This document shows positions 36,548 through 44,590 of a stretch of 64,000 nucleotides of DNA, piece after piece. Below the pieces are notes generated by a model, which ran no database searches, was not told the origin of the DNA, and was given only the letters and a program-made list of their open reading frames with translations. The stretch's first letter is position 1. Every line of letters begins with the position of its first letter. Position numbers and translations under genes: made by a program. This DNA is from Leisingera caerulea DSM 24564. GTDB taxonomy: Bacteria > Pseudomonadota > Alphaproteobacteria > Rhodobacterales > Rhodobacteraceae. Location of the stretch: NCBI RefSeq assembly GCF_000473325.1, contig NZ_KI421513.1, forward strand, positions 797,217-861,216, given 5' to 3'.

Positions 36548-37012
36548 TCAGTTGACCGTTTTGGCCTCGATCTCGGGACGGGCCGGGCGGGAGGAGGAGA
36601 TTTCGATCCGGCGCGGTTTCAGCGCCTCCGGCACCTCGCGGTGCAGATCGATATGCAGCATGCCGTTTTCCAGGCTGGCGCCGGTCACGCGCACATGGTC
36701 GGCCAGGGTAAACCGGCGTTCAAAGGCGCGGGTTGCGATGCCGCGGTGCAGGAAGGTGCGCTCTTCGCCGTCTTCGGCCTTTTTGGCCGCGACAACCAAG
36801 GCGTTTTCCTTGACTTCGACGCTCAGGTCTTCCTCGGCAAAACCGGCGACGGCAATCGAAATGCGATAGCTGTCGGCGTCGGTCTTTTCGATGTTGTAGG
36901 GCGGGTAGCTGGACTGGGCGGCATCGGCGCTCAGGGCGCGGTCCATCAGGTTGGCGATCTGGTCAAAGCCGATGGTTGCACGGTGCAGCGGTGTAAAATC
37001 AAAGGTACGCAT
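36548..37012 (-). CDS. Hsp20/IbpA-family small heat-shock protein
   Basis: The 154-residue protein has the alpha-crystallin domain, from YNIEKTDADSYRISIAVAGFAEEDLSVEVKENALVV through EERTFLHRGIATRAFERRFTLADHVRVTGASLENGMLHIDLHREVPEALKPRRIEI. The A-x-L-x-N-G-x-L motif reads ASLENGML. It holds unfolded proteins in a refoldable state. The N terminus MRTFDFTPLHRATIGFDQI is that of the IbpA class. It has an RpoH-type promoter (37110-37137) and a ROSE-like RNA thermometer directly before its ATG. A terminator follows. Confidence 0.95.
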   Translation of the reverse strand: MRTFDFTPLHRATIGFDQIANLMDRALSADAAQSSYPPYNIEKTDADSYRISIAVAGFAEEDLSVEVKENALVVAAKKAEDGEERTFLHRGIATRAFERRFTLADHVRVTGASLENGMLHIDLHREVPEALKPRRIEISSSRPARPEIEAKTVN

Positions 37013-37018
37013 TTTCCA

Positions 37019-37035
37019 TCCTCATTCATGAGCGA
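37019..37035 (-). ncRNA. ROSE-like RNA thermometer at the hsp20 start
   Basis: On the minus strand the leader reads UCGCUCAUGAAUGAGGA, five to seven bases before the ATG. UCGCUC pairs with GAGGA (C-G, U-A, C-G, bulged G, C-G, U-A), hiding the ribosome-binding site. UYGCU facing AGGA with a bulged G is the defining ROSE motif of alphaproteobacterial small heat-shock genes. Heat would melt the six-base-loop hairpin. Confidence 0.75.
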
Positions 37036-37109
37036 TTTCAGGACGCCTTCCCCGCGGGGACAGGCTGGAATAACCCGGGCCCCATTCAGCGGCTGCCCGG
37101 ATAGTCCTG

Positions 37110-37137
37110 AGATAGGAAGCGAAATTACGGCTTCAAG
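37110..37137 (-). promoter_or_regulatory. RpoH (sigma-32) promoter of the Hsp20 gene
   Basis: On the minus strand CTTGAA starts at 37137 and CCTATCT ends at 37110, giving CTTG-N17-CCTATCT. This fits the alphaproteobacterial heat-shock consensus (CTTG, 17-18 bp, CYTATnT). Transcription should begin about 90 bp upstream of the ATG, leaving room for the thermometer. Confidence 0.8.
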
Positions 37138-37144
37138 GGGGCTG

Positions 37145-37960
37145 TCAGCCGCCCGGGCGCACAAATTTCGCGCCGCCGGCAGAGCTGCCGCCGCCGACCC
37201 GGATACGCTTGATCCGGCGGCCCGGCGCGGCCACCGGATTGCGCCGCAGCTGGGCCTTCAGCTCGGCCACCCGCTGCGGCAGTTTCATACCGAACGCCAC
37301 CTGCTTGCCGCGGTAAGTGCCGCCGCCGGACACTAGAGCCAGGATGCGCCCGCGCCCGCCCACCTGGGAAAACACCGGCGCACCGGAGGAGCCGAAAGTG
37401 ACGTTGCAGTCGATCATCAGCACGTCCTGATGCTCGCCCATCAGGTTGCACGCGCGCTGCCGCGACAGCGCCTCGGCGCGGCCCTGGCCATAGGAGGTCA
37501 CCGAAATGCCGCTGCCGTACTCCCGGCCCGTGTGCAGGGCAAAGGCGTCGGCCTCGCCGCTGAGGATGGGTTCCGCCAGCCGGACCAGCGCCACATCATG
37601 GCGAATGTTTTCCATATTAAGGCGTGTTTGCGGATTGAAGCCCGGATGCGCGGCGATCTGAAGCGCCCGTCGTTCGGCAATCGCCACCCCGTCGCGCAAC
37701 CCGGCGCGGAAAGCGATCTGCTCTGCCGGGCGCAGAGTTCTGTTCCGGTCATAGACACAATGCGCAGCGGTCAGCACCAGATCCGGCGCGATCAATGTGC
37801 CGGTGCAGAACCCCTGGCCGTTCAGCTCCAGGCGCCCCACGGCCTCCCAGCCCAGCAGGTCATCGCGGTCGGTCAGGCGCCTGAGGCCAGTGCCCTGCGC
37901 CATTGCGCTGCCAGCGCAGGCCAGCATGGCGACACCCGCTATCAGCGCCCGCCGGATCAT
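37145..37960 (-). CDS. Secreted trypsin-like serine protease, paralogue 2
   Basis: The 271-residue protein has a Sec signal peptide (MIRRALIAGVAMLACAGSAMA, cut after AMA) and a chymotrypsin-fold domain with the triad His in LTAAHC, Asp in HDVALVRL and Ser in FGSSGAPVF. The usual GDSGGP is GSSGAP, as in V8-like enzymes that need no zymogen salt bridge. It ends with a Gly/Ser-rich tail, RIRVGGGSSAGGAKFVR. The upstream paralogue overlaps its start by four bases, so they are coexpressed. It acts in the periplasm or outside. The substrate is unknown. Confidence 0.88.
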   Translation of the reverse strand: MIRRALIAGVAMLACAGSAMAQGTGLRRLTDRDDLLGWEAVGRLELNGQGFCTGTLIAPDLVLTAAHCVYDRNRTLRPAEQIAFRAGLRDGVAIAERRALQIAAHPGFNPQTRLNMENIRHDVALVRLAEPILSGEADAFALHTGREYGSGISVTSYGQGRAEALSRQRACNLMGEHQDVLMIDCNVTFGSSGAPVFSQVGGRGRILALVSGGGTYRGKQVAFGMKLPQRVAELKAQLRRNPVAAPGRRIKRIRVGGGSSAGGAKFVRPGG

Positions 37961-38766
37961 TGCCTGATGAACTTGGCGCCTGAGGAGCTGCGCCCCTCGC
38001 CCACGCGCACGCGCCCCACTCCGGGCGGCAGGCGGCCGCCAGTAGCGACCCCGGTCAGCTGCGCCTGCAACAGCGTCAGCTCTTCCGCCAAGGCGGAGCC
38101 GAGCGAGACCCGCTCGCCGCTGACCTCCGCCTTGGCGGAGATCACCGACACAATCCGCGGAGAGCCGCCTTCAAAGGAAAACACCGGCGCGCCGGAAGAG
38201 CCGAAATCCACATCGCAGGACATCACCAGCACCCCCTCCTGCCGCGCCATCACTGCGCAGACTTCCTGCAGGGACGGCGCCTCGGACCGGTCGTGGGCAT
38301 AAGAGACGACGCCGATCTTGGCCCCCTTGCGCGGGCGCTCATCGGTTTCGAACGGTGTCACGGTGGTATTGCGGATCGGGCGCTGCAATTGCAGGAGGGC
38401 AATGTCGTTGCGCACCCGGCTGGTAGAAAGCTCCCCGTCGTAGATATAGGATGGATGCTGCACCGCCCGGCGCACGCTGCGGTAGGCCGAGGCGCGCCCG
38501 TTGCGCCAGCCGGCCCGGAATTCGATGGTGGCAGGGTCGATCGGCGCCTTGGTGCGGCTGTCATAGAGGCAATGCGCGGCGGTCAGCACCAGATCAGGGG
38601 CAATCAGCGCGCCGGTGCAGAAACCCTCGCCATTCACGTCGAGCCGCCCGACAGCCTCCCATTTGCGGCCCGCATCCAGGGTATCCATCCGCTGCAAACG
38701 GCTGTCCTGCGCCGTCGCCGCAGCCGGCAGCAACGCTGCCAGAGCGGCCAGTATCCACTGCCTCAC
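37957..38766 (-). CDS. Secreted trypsin-like serine protease, paralogue 1
   Basis: The 269-residue protein mirrors the downstream paralogue: signal peptide MRQWILAALAALLPAAATAQ, LTAAHC, NDIALLQLQ and FGSSGAPVF, with a closing RVRVGEGRSSSGAKFIRQ. The two share the FCTG(A/T)LIAPDLVLTAAHC block and the tail motif S(S/A)(G)GAKF(I/V)R, so they are a tandem duplication. It is first in the two-gene unit. The role may be envelope protein quality control or extracellular proteolysis. Confidence 0.88.
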   Translation of the reverse strand: MRQWILAALAALLPAAATAQDSRLQRMDTLDAGRKWEAVGRLDVNGEGFCTGALIAPDLVLTAAHCLYDSRTKAPIDPATIEFRAGWRNGRASAYRSVRRAVQHPSYIYDGELSTSRVRNDIALLQLQRPIRNTTVTPFETDERPRKGAKIGVVSYAHDRSEAPSLQEVCAVMARQEGVLVMSCDVDFGSSGAPVFSFEGGSPRIVSVISAKAEVSGERVSLGSALAEELTLLQAQLTGVATGGRLPPGVGRVRVGEGRSSSGAKFIRQ

Positions 38767-38868
38767 ATGCGTCTCCTCTTATCCACCGGCTGGGAGATTA
38801 TCGGTCTGTTCAGGCAAAATTACGGCAAGCCTGCGGATAATGCAGCCCGATTCTTTCGGCAGGCAGAC

Positions 38869-40191
38869 TTAGCGCAGTATTGGAACCTCCGGCGCGCGTT
38901 TGCCCGGCGCCGTCAGCGCAGGCGGCTGCGGGCCGCCGGTGGCCCAATCCAGAAGCTCCACCGTATGCACGATGGGCAACGCAGTGCCGGAGCCGATCTG
39001 CATCATGCAGCCGACGTTGCCTGCCGCGATCAGGTCGGGGCTCTTTGCCTCCAGCGTCTTCACCTTGCGCGCCTTCAGCTCGGCGGAAATGTCCGGCTGC
39101 ATCAGGTTATAAGTGCCAGCCGACCCGCAGCAGAGATGGCTGTCGGCGGGCTCCACCACGGTGAAGCCTGCGCGTTTCAGCAGTGTCTTCGGATGGGTCT
39201 TGATCTGCTGCCCGTGCTGCAGCGAGCAGGCAGCGTGATAGGCCACGGTCAGCCCCTTGTCCGCGCCCTCGGGCAGCTCCAGTTGCATCAGCAGTTCGGA
39301 GACATCCATCGCAATGGCCGAGACGCGCGCCGCATCCGCCGCCAGCGGCTCATTGCGGAACATGTGGCCATATTCCTTGACCGTGGTGCCGCAGCCGGAG
39401 GTGTTGATGACAATGGCGTCCAGCCCCTGCCCGTCCATCTCTGCCGTCCAGGCGCGGATGTTCTTGGCAGCGGTGGCGTGGCTTTCGTCCTCGCGCCCCA
39501 TATGGTGGGTCAGCGCACCGCAGCAGCCCGCGCCCTTGGCCACCACCACCTCACACCCCAGCCGGGTCAGAAGGCGGATGGTGGCGTCGTTGATATCGGT
39601 GTTCAGCGCCTTCTGCGCACAGCCGGTCATCAGCGCCACGCGCTTTTTGCGCGGCACTGCGGGGGCAAAGCTTTGCGGATCGTCGTTGCGGCTCACCGGC
39701 GGGATGTGTTTCGGCGCCATGTCCAGCATCGCCCGCAGCCGCGGATCGGGCAGCAGCCCCTTGAAAGGCCTGGCCAGCTTGGCGCCCATCAGCGCTAGCC
39801 GGAACCGGGTCGGATAGGGCAGGATGCGGGCCAAGAGCCAGCGCAGGGCCTTATCGCTCCAGGGCCTGTCGTAGTGTTTTTCAATGTAAGCGCGGGCATG
39901 ATCAACCAGGTGCATGTAATGCACGCCCGAGGGGCAGGTGGTCATGCACGCAAGGCAGGACAGGCAGCGGTCGATATGCTTGACGGTCTTGGCGTCCGGC
40001 ACCCGCTCATTCTCCAGCATGTCCTTGATCAGATAGATCCGGCCGCGCGGGCTGTCGAGTTCGTCGCCCAGCACCTGATAAGTCGGGCAGGTCGCGGTGC
40101 AAAAACCGCAATGGACGCAAGTGCGCAGGATCTCATTGGCGCGTTTGGTGCCGGGGTCCTGGAGTTGCTGCTCGGTGAAAGTGGTTTGCAT
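38869..40191 (-). CDS. glcF: Glycolate oxidase iron-sulfur subunit
   Basis: The 440-residue protein has two ferredoxin-type 4Fe-4S motifs near residues 25 and 76 (CVHCGFCTATCP and CLSCLACMTTCP). Two CCG domains follow (GAGCCGALTHH, and SHLCCGSAGTYN), the standard GlcF layout. It carries electrons from the GlcD flavin to the respiratory chain at the inner membrane. It starts three bases after glcE, so glcD-glcE-glcF is one operon. Glycolate is an abundant algal exudate, which fits a marine organism. Confidence 0.96.
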   Translation of the reverse strand: MQTTFTEQQLQDPGTKRANEILRTCVHCGFCTATCPTYQVLGDELDSPRGRIYLIKDMLENERVPDAKTVKHIDRCLSCLACMTTCPSGVHYMHLVDHARAYIEKHYDRPWSDKALRWLLARILPYPTRFRLALMGAKLARPFKGLLPDPRLRAMLDMAPKHIPPVSRNDDPQSFAPAVPRKKRVALMTGCAQKALNTDINDATIRLLTRLGCEVVVAKGAGCCGALTHHMGREDESHATAAKNIRAWTAEMDGQGLDAIVINTSGCGTTVKEYGHMFRNEPLAADAARVSAIAMDVSELLMQLELPEGADKGLTVAYHAACSLQHGQQIKTHPKTLLKRAGFTVVEPADSHLCCGSAGTYNLMQPDISAELKARKVKTLEAKSPDLIAAGNVGCMMQIGSGTALPIVHTVELLDWATGGPQPPALTAPGKRAPEVPILR

Positions 40192-40194
40192 GTC

Positions 40195-41295
40195 TTACCC
40201 CATTAAGCCCGGATTGAGGATGCCGCGCGGGTCGAACTGCCGCCGCAGCCCTTCGGAAATCGCTGCCAGAGGCGCTGGCTGCGGCTGGAACACGCCCAGC
40301 CGCGCGCGGGTGTCCTGCGAAGCCCGCACCAGAGTGGCGTGACCCGGCACATTGATCCTTGCGCGCAGATCCGCGCCCTCCGGCACCAGCGCCCAGATCA
40401 GCCCGCCGCCCCAATCGAATTGCAGCGCCTCCGCCTGAAGCTGCGGCGCCAGTTCCGCCGCGTCCGAGGGCTTCACCGAAATCCGCCAGACATCCCCCGC
40501 GCGCCCGTGAAAGGCCGAGACATCGCGCAGGCTCTGCCACAGGTCTTGGGCCTGCTCCTGCACCTCGGCCTTGCCAAAGGGCGACAACATCTCCGCCAGC
40601 CTGCCGCTGCGGTAGGCGGTGGAACCGGCAAACCCTTCCACCCGGATGCACACCTGACCGGCCTCTGCGTCATAGGCCGCGCCGGTGACGTCATATGGTG
40701 AACCCAACGCCGCTGACATCGCCCGCACTGCCTGCGGCAAGTCGAGCCCGGCCACCGTCACCGTCGCCTCCGCCTCGGCCCGCGGCAGCACCTTGAGCGA
40801 TACCTCCGTCAGCACTCCCAGCGTGCCGTGTGCCCCGCAGAGAAGTTTGACAAGGTCATAGCCGGTCACGTTTTTCATCACCCGGCCGCCGTTCTTCACC
40901 ACCTGGCCGGACCCGTCCACGAACCGAACGCCCAGCAAGTGATCGCGCGCCGCGCCCGCCTGGATGCGCCGGGGGCCGGAAATGCCCGCGGAAATCACAC
41001 CGCCAATGGTCGGCTCCTCTTCGGTGCCCAGCAGCCCGCGGTGGTCCATCGGCTCAAATGCCAGCCGCTGGTTCTGGGCGGCCAGCAGCGCCTCCACCTC
41101 CGCAACCGGCGTGCCCGCCTTCACCACCAGCGTCAGCGCGCCGGGCTCATAAAGCTCGATACCGGACAGGGCACGTGTGCTCAGCACATCCCCGTCCACA
41201 GCCAGCCCGTGGCTGCCGCCGCCCTGAATGCACAGCGGCCCGCTTGCGCCTGCGATGGCTTCGGCCAGTTCTGCCTCGCTCCCTGGTGTCATCAT
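40195..41295 (-). CDS. glcE: Glycolate oxidase FAD-binding subunit GlcE
   Basis: The protein has 366 residues from the ATG at 41295. It has the PCMH-type FAD fold: CIQGGGSHGLAVD, EPTIGGVISAGISGPRRIQAGAARDHLLGVRFVDGSGQVVKNGGRVMKNVTGYD near residues 90-145, and the C-terminal DPRGILNPG. It is the second flavin subunit of glycolate oxidase. Four in-frame ATGs lie within ten bases. The one at 41295 has GGAAAG at the best spacing; the one at 41301 overlaps it too closely. The preceding 44 bases hold the 'GAGTATTT' element. Confidence 0.93.
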   Translation of the reverse strand: MMTPGSEAELAEAIAGASGPLCIQGGGSHGLAVDGDVLSTRALSGIELYEPGALTLVVKAGTPVAEVEALLAAQNQRLAFEPMDHRGLLGTEEEPTIGGVISAGISGPRRIQAGAARDHLLGVRFVDGSGQVVKNGGRVMKNVTGYDLVKLLCGAHGTLGVLTEVSLKVLPRAEAEATVTVAGLDLPQAVRAMSAALGSPYDVTGAAYDAEAGQVCIRVEGFAGSTAYRSGRLAEMLSPFGKAEVQEQAQDLWQSLRDVSAFHGRAGDVWRISVKPSDAAELAPQLQAEALQFDWGGGLIWALVPEGADLRARINVPGHATLVRASQDTRARLGVFQPQPAPLAAISEGLRRQFDPRGILNPGLMG

Positions 41296-41298
41296 TCT

Positions 41299-41343
41299 CA
41301 TCTTTCCGGAAATACTCTGGGGGGGGTTTGGGGGCCAGCCCCC
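41299..41343 (-). repeat. 'GAGTATTTCCGGAAAGATGA' element between glcD and glcE, copy 4
   Basis: On the minus strand the gap reads CTGGGGGCTGGCCCCC hairpin, CAAACCCCCCCCAGAGTATT, TCCGGAAAGATGAGAATG. The AGAGTATTTxxGGAAAGATGA portion matches the copies at 26538-26570 and 9956-9990. Here the GGAAAG serves as the glcE ribosome-binding site. Confidence 0.5.
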
Positions 41344-41345
41344 AG

Positions 41346-42791
41346 TTATTCAGCTGCCAATGGCGCCCGCCGGCCTTCTGTCACCGACAGCGGAAACACC
41401 TTGGCCGGATTGAGCAGCCACTTGGGGTCAAACACATCCTTGACCTTCAGCTGCGCCTCCAGATCCGTTTCATCGTACTGGTGCAGCATCAGATCCCGTT
41501 TCTCGATCCCCACCCCATGCTCGCCGGTCAGGCAGCCGCCCGCCTCGACGCACAGCTTCAGGATTTCGGCGCCAAAGGCCTCGCAGGTCTCCAGGTCGCC
41601 CGGCTTGTTGGCATCGAACAGGATCAGCGGGTGCATGTTGCCGTCGCCCGCGTGAAAGACATTGGCCACGTCCAGACCGAATTCCTGGCTCATCTCGCCG
41701 ATCCGGCGCAGCACAAAGGGCAGCGAGGACACCGGGATGGTGCCGTCCAGGCACATGTAATCGTTGATCTGCCCCATGGCGCCAAAGGCGGATTTGCGGC
41801 CCAGCCATATGCGGGCGGCCTCATCCGCATCTCCGGCCTCGCGCAGCTCCACCGGGTTGTGCGACCGGGCAATCTCCATGATCAGTCCAAGCTGGTGATC
41901 AATCTCCGCCGGGCTGCCCTCCACCTCGATAATGAGGAGCGCCTCGCACATCGGGTAACCTGCCTTGGCAAAGGCCTCGCAGGCCTCAATGCAGGGACGG
42001 TCCATGAATTCGATGGCAACCGGCAGCACGCCTGCCTTGATGATGTCGCTGACACAGGCGCCGGCCACCTCATTGCTGTCAAAGGCGATCAGAACGGGGC
42101 GGGCTCCCTCCGGCTTGCGCAGGATGCGCAGGGTGGCCTCCGTCACCACGCCCAATTGCCCCTCGCTGCCGCAGATCACACCCAGCAGGTCCAGCCCGCC
42201 CGAATCCAGATGGGCGCCGCCGATCTCCACCACGGTGCCATCCATCATCACCATGGTCACGCCAAGCAGGTTGTTGGTCGTCACCCCGTATTTCAGGCAA
42301 TGCGCGCCGCCGGAGTTCATCGCGATATTGCCGGCAATGGCACAGGCCAGCTGCGAGGAGGGATCGGGCGCGTAGAAGAACTCTTCCTCCTCCACTGCAC
42401 CGGAGACGCTCAGATTGGTGCGGCCGGTCTGCACCCGGATGATGCGGTTCTCGTAGTCGGTCTCCAGCACCTCATTCATCCGCGCCACGCCCAGGATCAC
42501 GCAATCCGCGGTGGGCAGCGCCCCGCCCGCCAGCGAGGTGCCCGCCCCGCGCGGCACCACCGGGACGCCTTCCTCGTGGCAGATGCGCAGAATGTCTGAG
42601 ACCTCCTGCGTGGTGCGCGGCAGCACCGCCAGCAGCGGCGGGCATTTATAAGCGGTCAGCGCATCACATTCATAGGCGCGGGTCTCCATCTCATCCTGGA
42701 TGACCGCATCGGCGGGCAGCACAGCCAGCAGCCGCTCAGCAATCCGCGCTTTGCGGGCCAGAATGGCGGGGTTCGGGGATGGCATCTCCAT
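41346..42791 (-). CDS. glcD: Glycolate oxidase catalytic subunit GlcD
   Basis: The 481-residue flavoprotein has the PCMH FAD domain (VVPRGAGTSLAGGALP near residue 84; GNIAMNSGGAHCLKYGVTTNNLLG near residue 153; GSEGQLGVVTEATL) and the C-terminal domain with VFHAGDGNMHPLI and GGCLTGEHGVGIEKRDLM. It oxidises glycolate to glyoxylate. It is first in the glcDEF operon. The ATG at 42791 has AGGAGAG eight bases upstream. A 21-bp palindrome (42805-42825) sits between promoter and ribosome-binding site and is probably the operator of a GntR-like regulator. Confidence 0.97.
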   Translation of the reverse strand: MEMPSPNPAILARKARIAERLLAVLPADAVIQDEMETRAYECDALTAYKCPPLLAVLPRTTQEVSDILRICHEEGVPVVPRGAGTSLAGGALPTADCVILGVARMNEVLETDYENRIIRVQTGRTNLSVSGAVEEEEFFYAPDPSSQLACAIAGNIAMNSGGAHCLKYGVTTNNLLGVTMVMMDGTVVEIGGAHLDSGGLDLLGVICGSEGQLGVVTEATLRILRKPEGARPVLIAFDSNEVAGACVSDIIKAGVLPVAIEFMDRPCIEACEAFAKAGYPMCEALLIIEVEGSPAEIDHQLGLIMEIARSHNPVELREAGDADEAARIWLGRKSAFGAMGQINDYMCLDGTIPVSSLPFVLRRIGEMSQEFGLDVANVFHAGDGNMHPLILFDANKPGDLETCEAFGAEILKLCVEAGGCLTGEHGVGIEKRDLMLHQYDETDLEAQLKVKDVFDPKWLLNPAKVFPLSVTEGRRAPLAAE

Positions 42792-42804
42792 GGGGCTCTC
42801 CTCT

Positions 42805-42825
42805 TTGGTAAAATAATATTACCAA
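42805..42825. promoter_or_regulatory. Operator-like palindrome in front of glcD
   Basis: TTGGTAA (42805-42811) and TTACCAA (42819-42825) are perfect inverted arms around seven A/T bases. TTGGT and ACCAA are the half-sites used by GntR/FadR-type regulators such as GlcC and PdhR, though the usual gap is shorter. It lies 14-34 bp before the glcD ATG, so binding would block transcription. Confidence 0.55.
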
Positions 42826-42871
42826 TTTATCGCATCTGGCAAGGGGCGGATTGCCGCGCTAGGGTCTGGCC

Positions 42872-43594
42872 ATGATCTGGACCACCCGCCTTGCACAGTT
42901 TTCCCTGTTTGACCTTGCCGCCCTGACCCTGCTGCTCGCCAGCTGGCTGTGGATCGGCTGGCGGATCGAGAACCCGCCAAAGGGGCGGCCGTCGGTGTCC
43001 TGGCTGATGGCGGACTTCCGGCGCGACTGGATGAAGCGGATGGTAGAGCGCGACCCGCGGATCTTTGACGCCCAGCTGGCAGGCAACCTGCGCCAGGCCA
43101 CCGCCTTTTTCGCCTCAGCGGCGATGATCGCCATTGGCGGCGGGCTGGCGCTGATCGGCAATACAGAACAGCTGGCGGGCGTTGCTGAGGACCTGATCCA
43201 GGACAGCGCCCCGGCCTTTGTCTGGGAGGTGAAGATCCTGGTGGTGCTGCTGTTCCTGTCGAATGCCTTTCTGAAATTCGTCTGGTCCCACCGGCTGTTC
43301 GGTTATTGCGCTGTGGTGATGGCGGCAGTGCCGAACGACAGCGGGGATGCTCTGGCCTATCCGCGCGCCGCGCAGGCAGCTGAGATCAGCATCAGTGCCG
43401 CGCGCAGCTTCAACCGCGGCATGCGGGCAACCTATTTCGCCTTGGCCGCGGTGGCCTGGCTGGCGGGAGCGTTGGCCCTGGCCGGTGCAGCGGTGATCAC
43501 CTTTGCCGTCCTCTACCGGCGTGAATTTGCCTCGCACTCGCGCGCGGTCCTGATGCGCATCCCGCCGGAAAGCGACGGGGACACGGTTTCGTGA
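42872..43594 (+). CDS. DUF599-family inner-membrane protein
   Basis: The 240-residue protein has four membrane helices: FSLFDLAALTLLLASWLWIGW, ATAFFASAAMIAIGGGLALIG, VWEVKILVVLLFLSNAFLKFVW and TYFALAAVAWLAGALALAGAAVITFAVLY. SHRLFGYCAVVMAAVP and RDPRIFDAQLAGNLRQATAFFASA are typical DUF599 segments. The function is unknown. It is divergent from glcD with an 80-bp gap that carries the palindrome. Confidence 0.85.
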   Translation: MIWTTRLAQFSLFDLAALTLLLASWLWIGWRIENPPKGRPSVSWLMADFRRDWMKRMVERDPRIFDAQLAGNLRQATAFFASAAMIAIGGGLALIGNTEQLAGVAEDLIQDSAPAFVWEVKILVVLLFLSNAFLKFVWSHRLFGYCAVVMAAVPNDSGDALAYPRAAQAAEISISAARSFNRGMRATYFALAAVAWLAGALALAGAAVITFAVLYRREFASHSRAVLMRIPPESDGDTVS

Positions 43595-43629
43595 CTGCGC
43601 CGCTCCGCCTGCAAAGATATGGTGCGGGC

Positions 43630-43986
43630 ATGAAACAACTGCTTCTGCCGCTCCTGCTGACAACCGCCGCCCTGCCCGCCCTTGCGGATGAGCCGGTGAT
43701 CGAAAACACCACGGCCCGCCAATCCGGCGGCGGCTGGACCTTCAATACCACCCTGTCCCACCCGGATACCGGATGGGAGCATTATGCCGACGGCTGGCGG
43801 GTGCTGGACATGGACGGGAAAGAGCTGGGCATGCGGGTGCTGGCGCATCCGCATGAGCACGAGCAGCCCTTCACCCGGTCATTGAGCGGTGTGCAAATCC
43901 CGGAGGGCACAACTCAGGTGCAGATCCAGGCCCGCTGCCTGGTCGACGGATGGGGCCGGGATACGTACGTCCTCACCCTGCCGTGA
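43630..43986 (+). CDS. Small exported protein of unknown function
   Basis: The 118-residue protein has a signal peptide (MKQLLLPLLLTTAALPALADE) and a single beta-rich domain, GWTFNTTLSHPDTGWEHYADGWRVLDMDGKELGMRVLAHPHEHEQPFTRSLSGVQIPEGTTQVQIQARC. This is probably an immunoglobulin-like fold, with a HPHEHEQPF segment that could bind metal. The ATG at 43630 is chosen to start with the signal peptide. It lies 35 bp after the DUF599 gene and may be cotranscribed. No family recognised. Confidence 0.7.
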   Translation: MKQLLLPLLLTTAALPALADEPVIENTTARQSGGGWTFNTTLSHPDTGWEHYADGWRVLDMDGKELGMRVLAHPHEHEQPFTRSLSGVQIPEGTTQVQIQARCLVDGWGRDTYVLTLP

Positions 43987-44057
43987 CTTCACCTTTCTGA
44001 GAAAACTCGCGCCGCAGGCATGCGCCTGCCAGGCGCATTCACACCCTGTGAGACGGC

Positions 44058-44528
44058 TCACACCCGGTGATAGGGGCTGCCGGCCAGAATGGTTGCAGCG
44101 CGGTAGATCTGCTCCGCCAGCATCACCCGCACCAGCATGTGCGGCCACACCATCTTGCCAAAGGAGATCGAAAAATCCGCCTCAGCCCGCAACGAAGGGT
44201 CGATCCCGTCCGCGCCGCCGATGATCAGCGCCAGGTCCTGGCGGCCGCTGTCGCGCCAGCCGGCCAGCTTGTCCGCGAAATCCGGCGAGGACAGCAGCTT
44301 ACCGCGCTCATCCAGGGTGCAGATCACCGCGCCCTTGGGCAGCGCTTTGCGCAATAGCGCCGCCTCGGCGGCCATGCCTGCGTTTTTCTTGTCCTCGATC
44401 TCCACCACCCGCGCAGGCCCCAGGCCCAGCGCACGGCCGGTCCGGTCGAACCGGGTCAGGTAGTCGTCGATGAGGGATTTTTCCGGGCCAGAGCGCAAGC
44501 GGCCGGCCGCACAGATATGCAGGCGCAT
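44058..44528 (-). CDS. rlmH: 23S rRNA (pseudouridine-1915-N3)-methyltransferase RlmH
   Basis: The 156-residue SPOUT methyltransferase ends LIIGGADGIDPSLRAEADFSISFGKMVWPHMLVRVMLAEQIYRAATILAGSPYHRV, where the trefoil-knot SAM-binding loop GGADG and the C-terminal YHR are diagnostic. It methylates pseudouridine-1915 in helix 69 on assembled 70S ribosomes. It lies downstream of rsfS by 62 bp; the rsfS-rlmH pair is conserved in many bacteria. Confidence 0.97.
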   Translation of the reverse strand: MRLHICAAGRLRSGPEKSLIDDYLTRFDRTGRALGLGPARVVEIEDKKNAGMAAEAALLRKALPKGAVICTLDERGKLLSSPDFADKLAGWRDSGRQDLALIIGGADGIDPSLRAEADFSISFGKMVWPHMLVRVMLAEQIYRAATILAGSPYHRV

Positions 44529-44590
44529 GAAATTCCTGAAGCAATCCGGCCCGCACCCTGCGCGCGGGCCTGCATCTATTCAGCCTGGGA

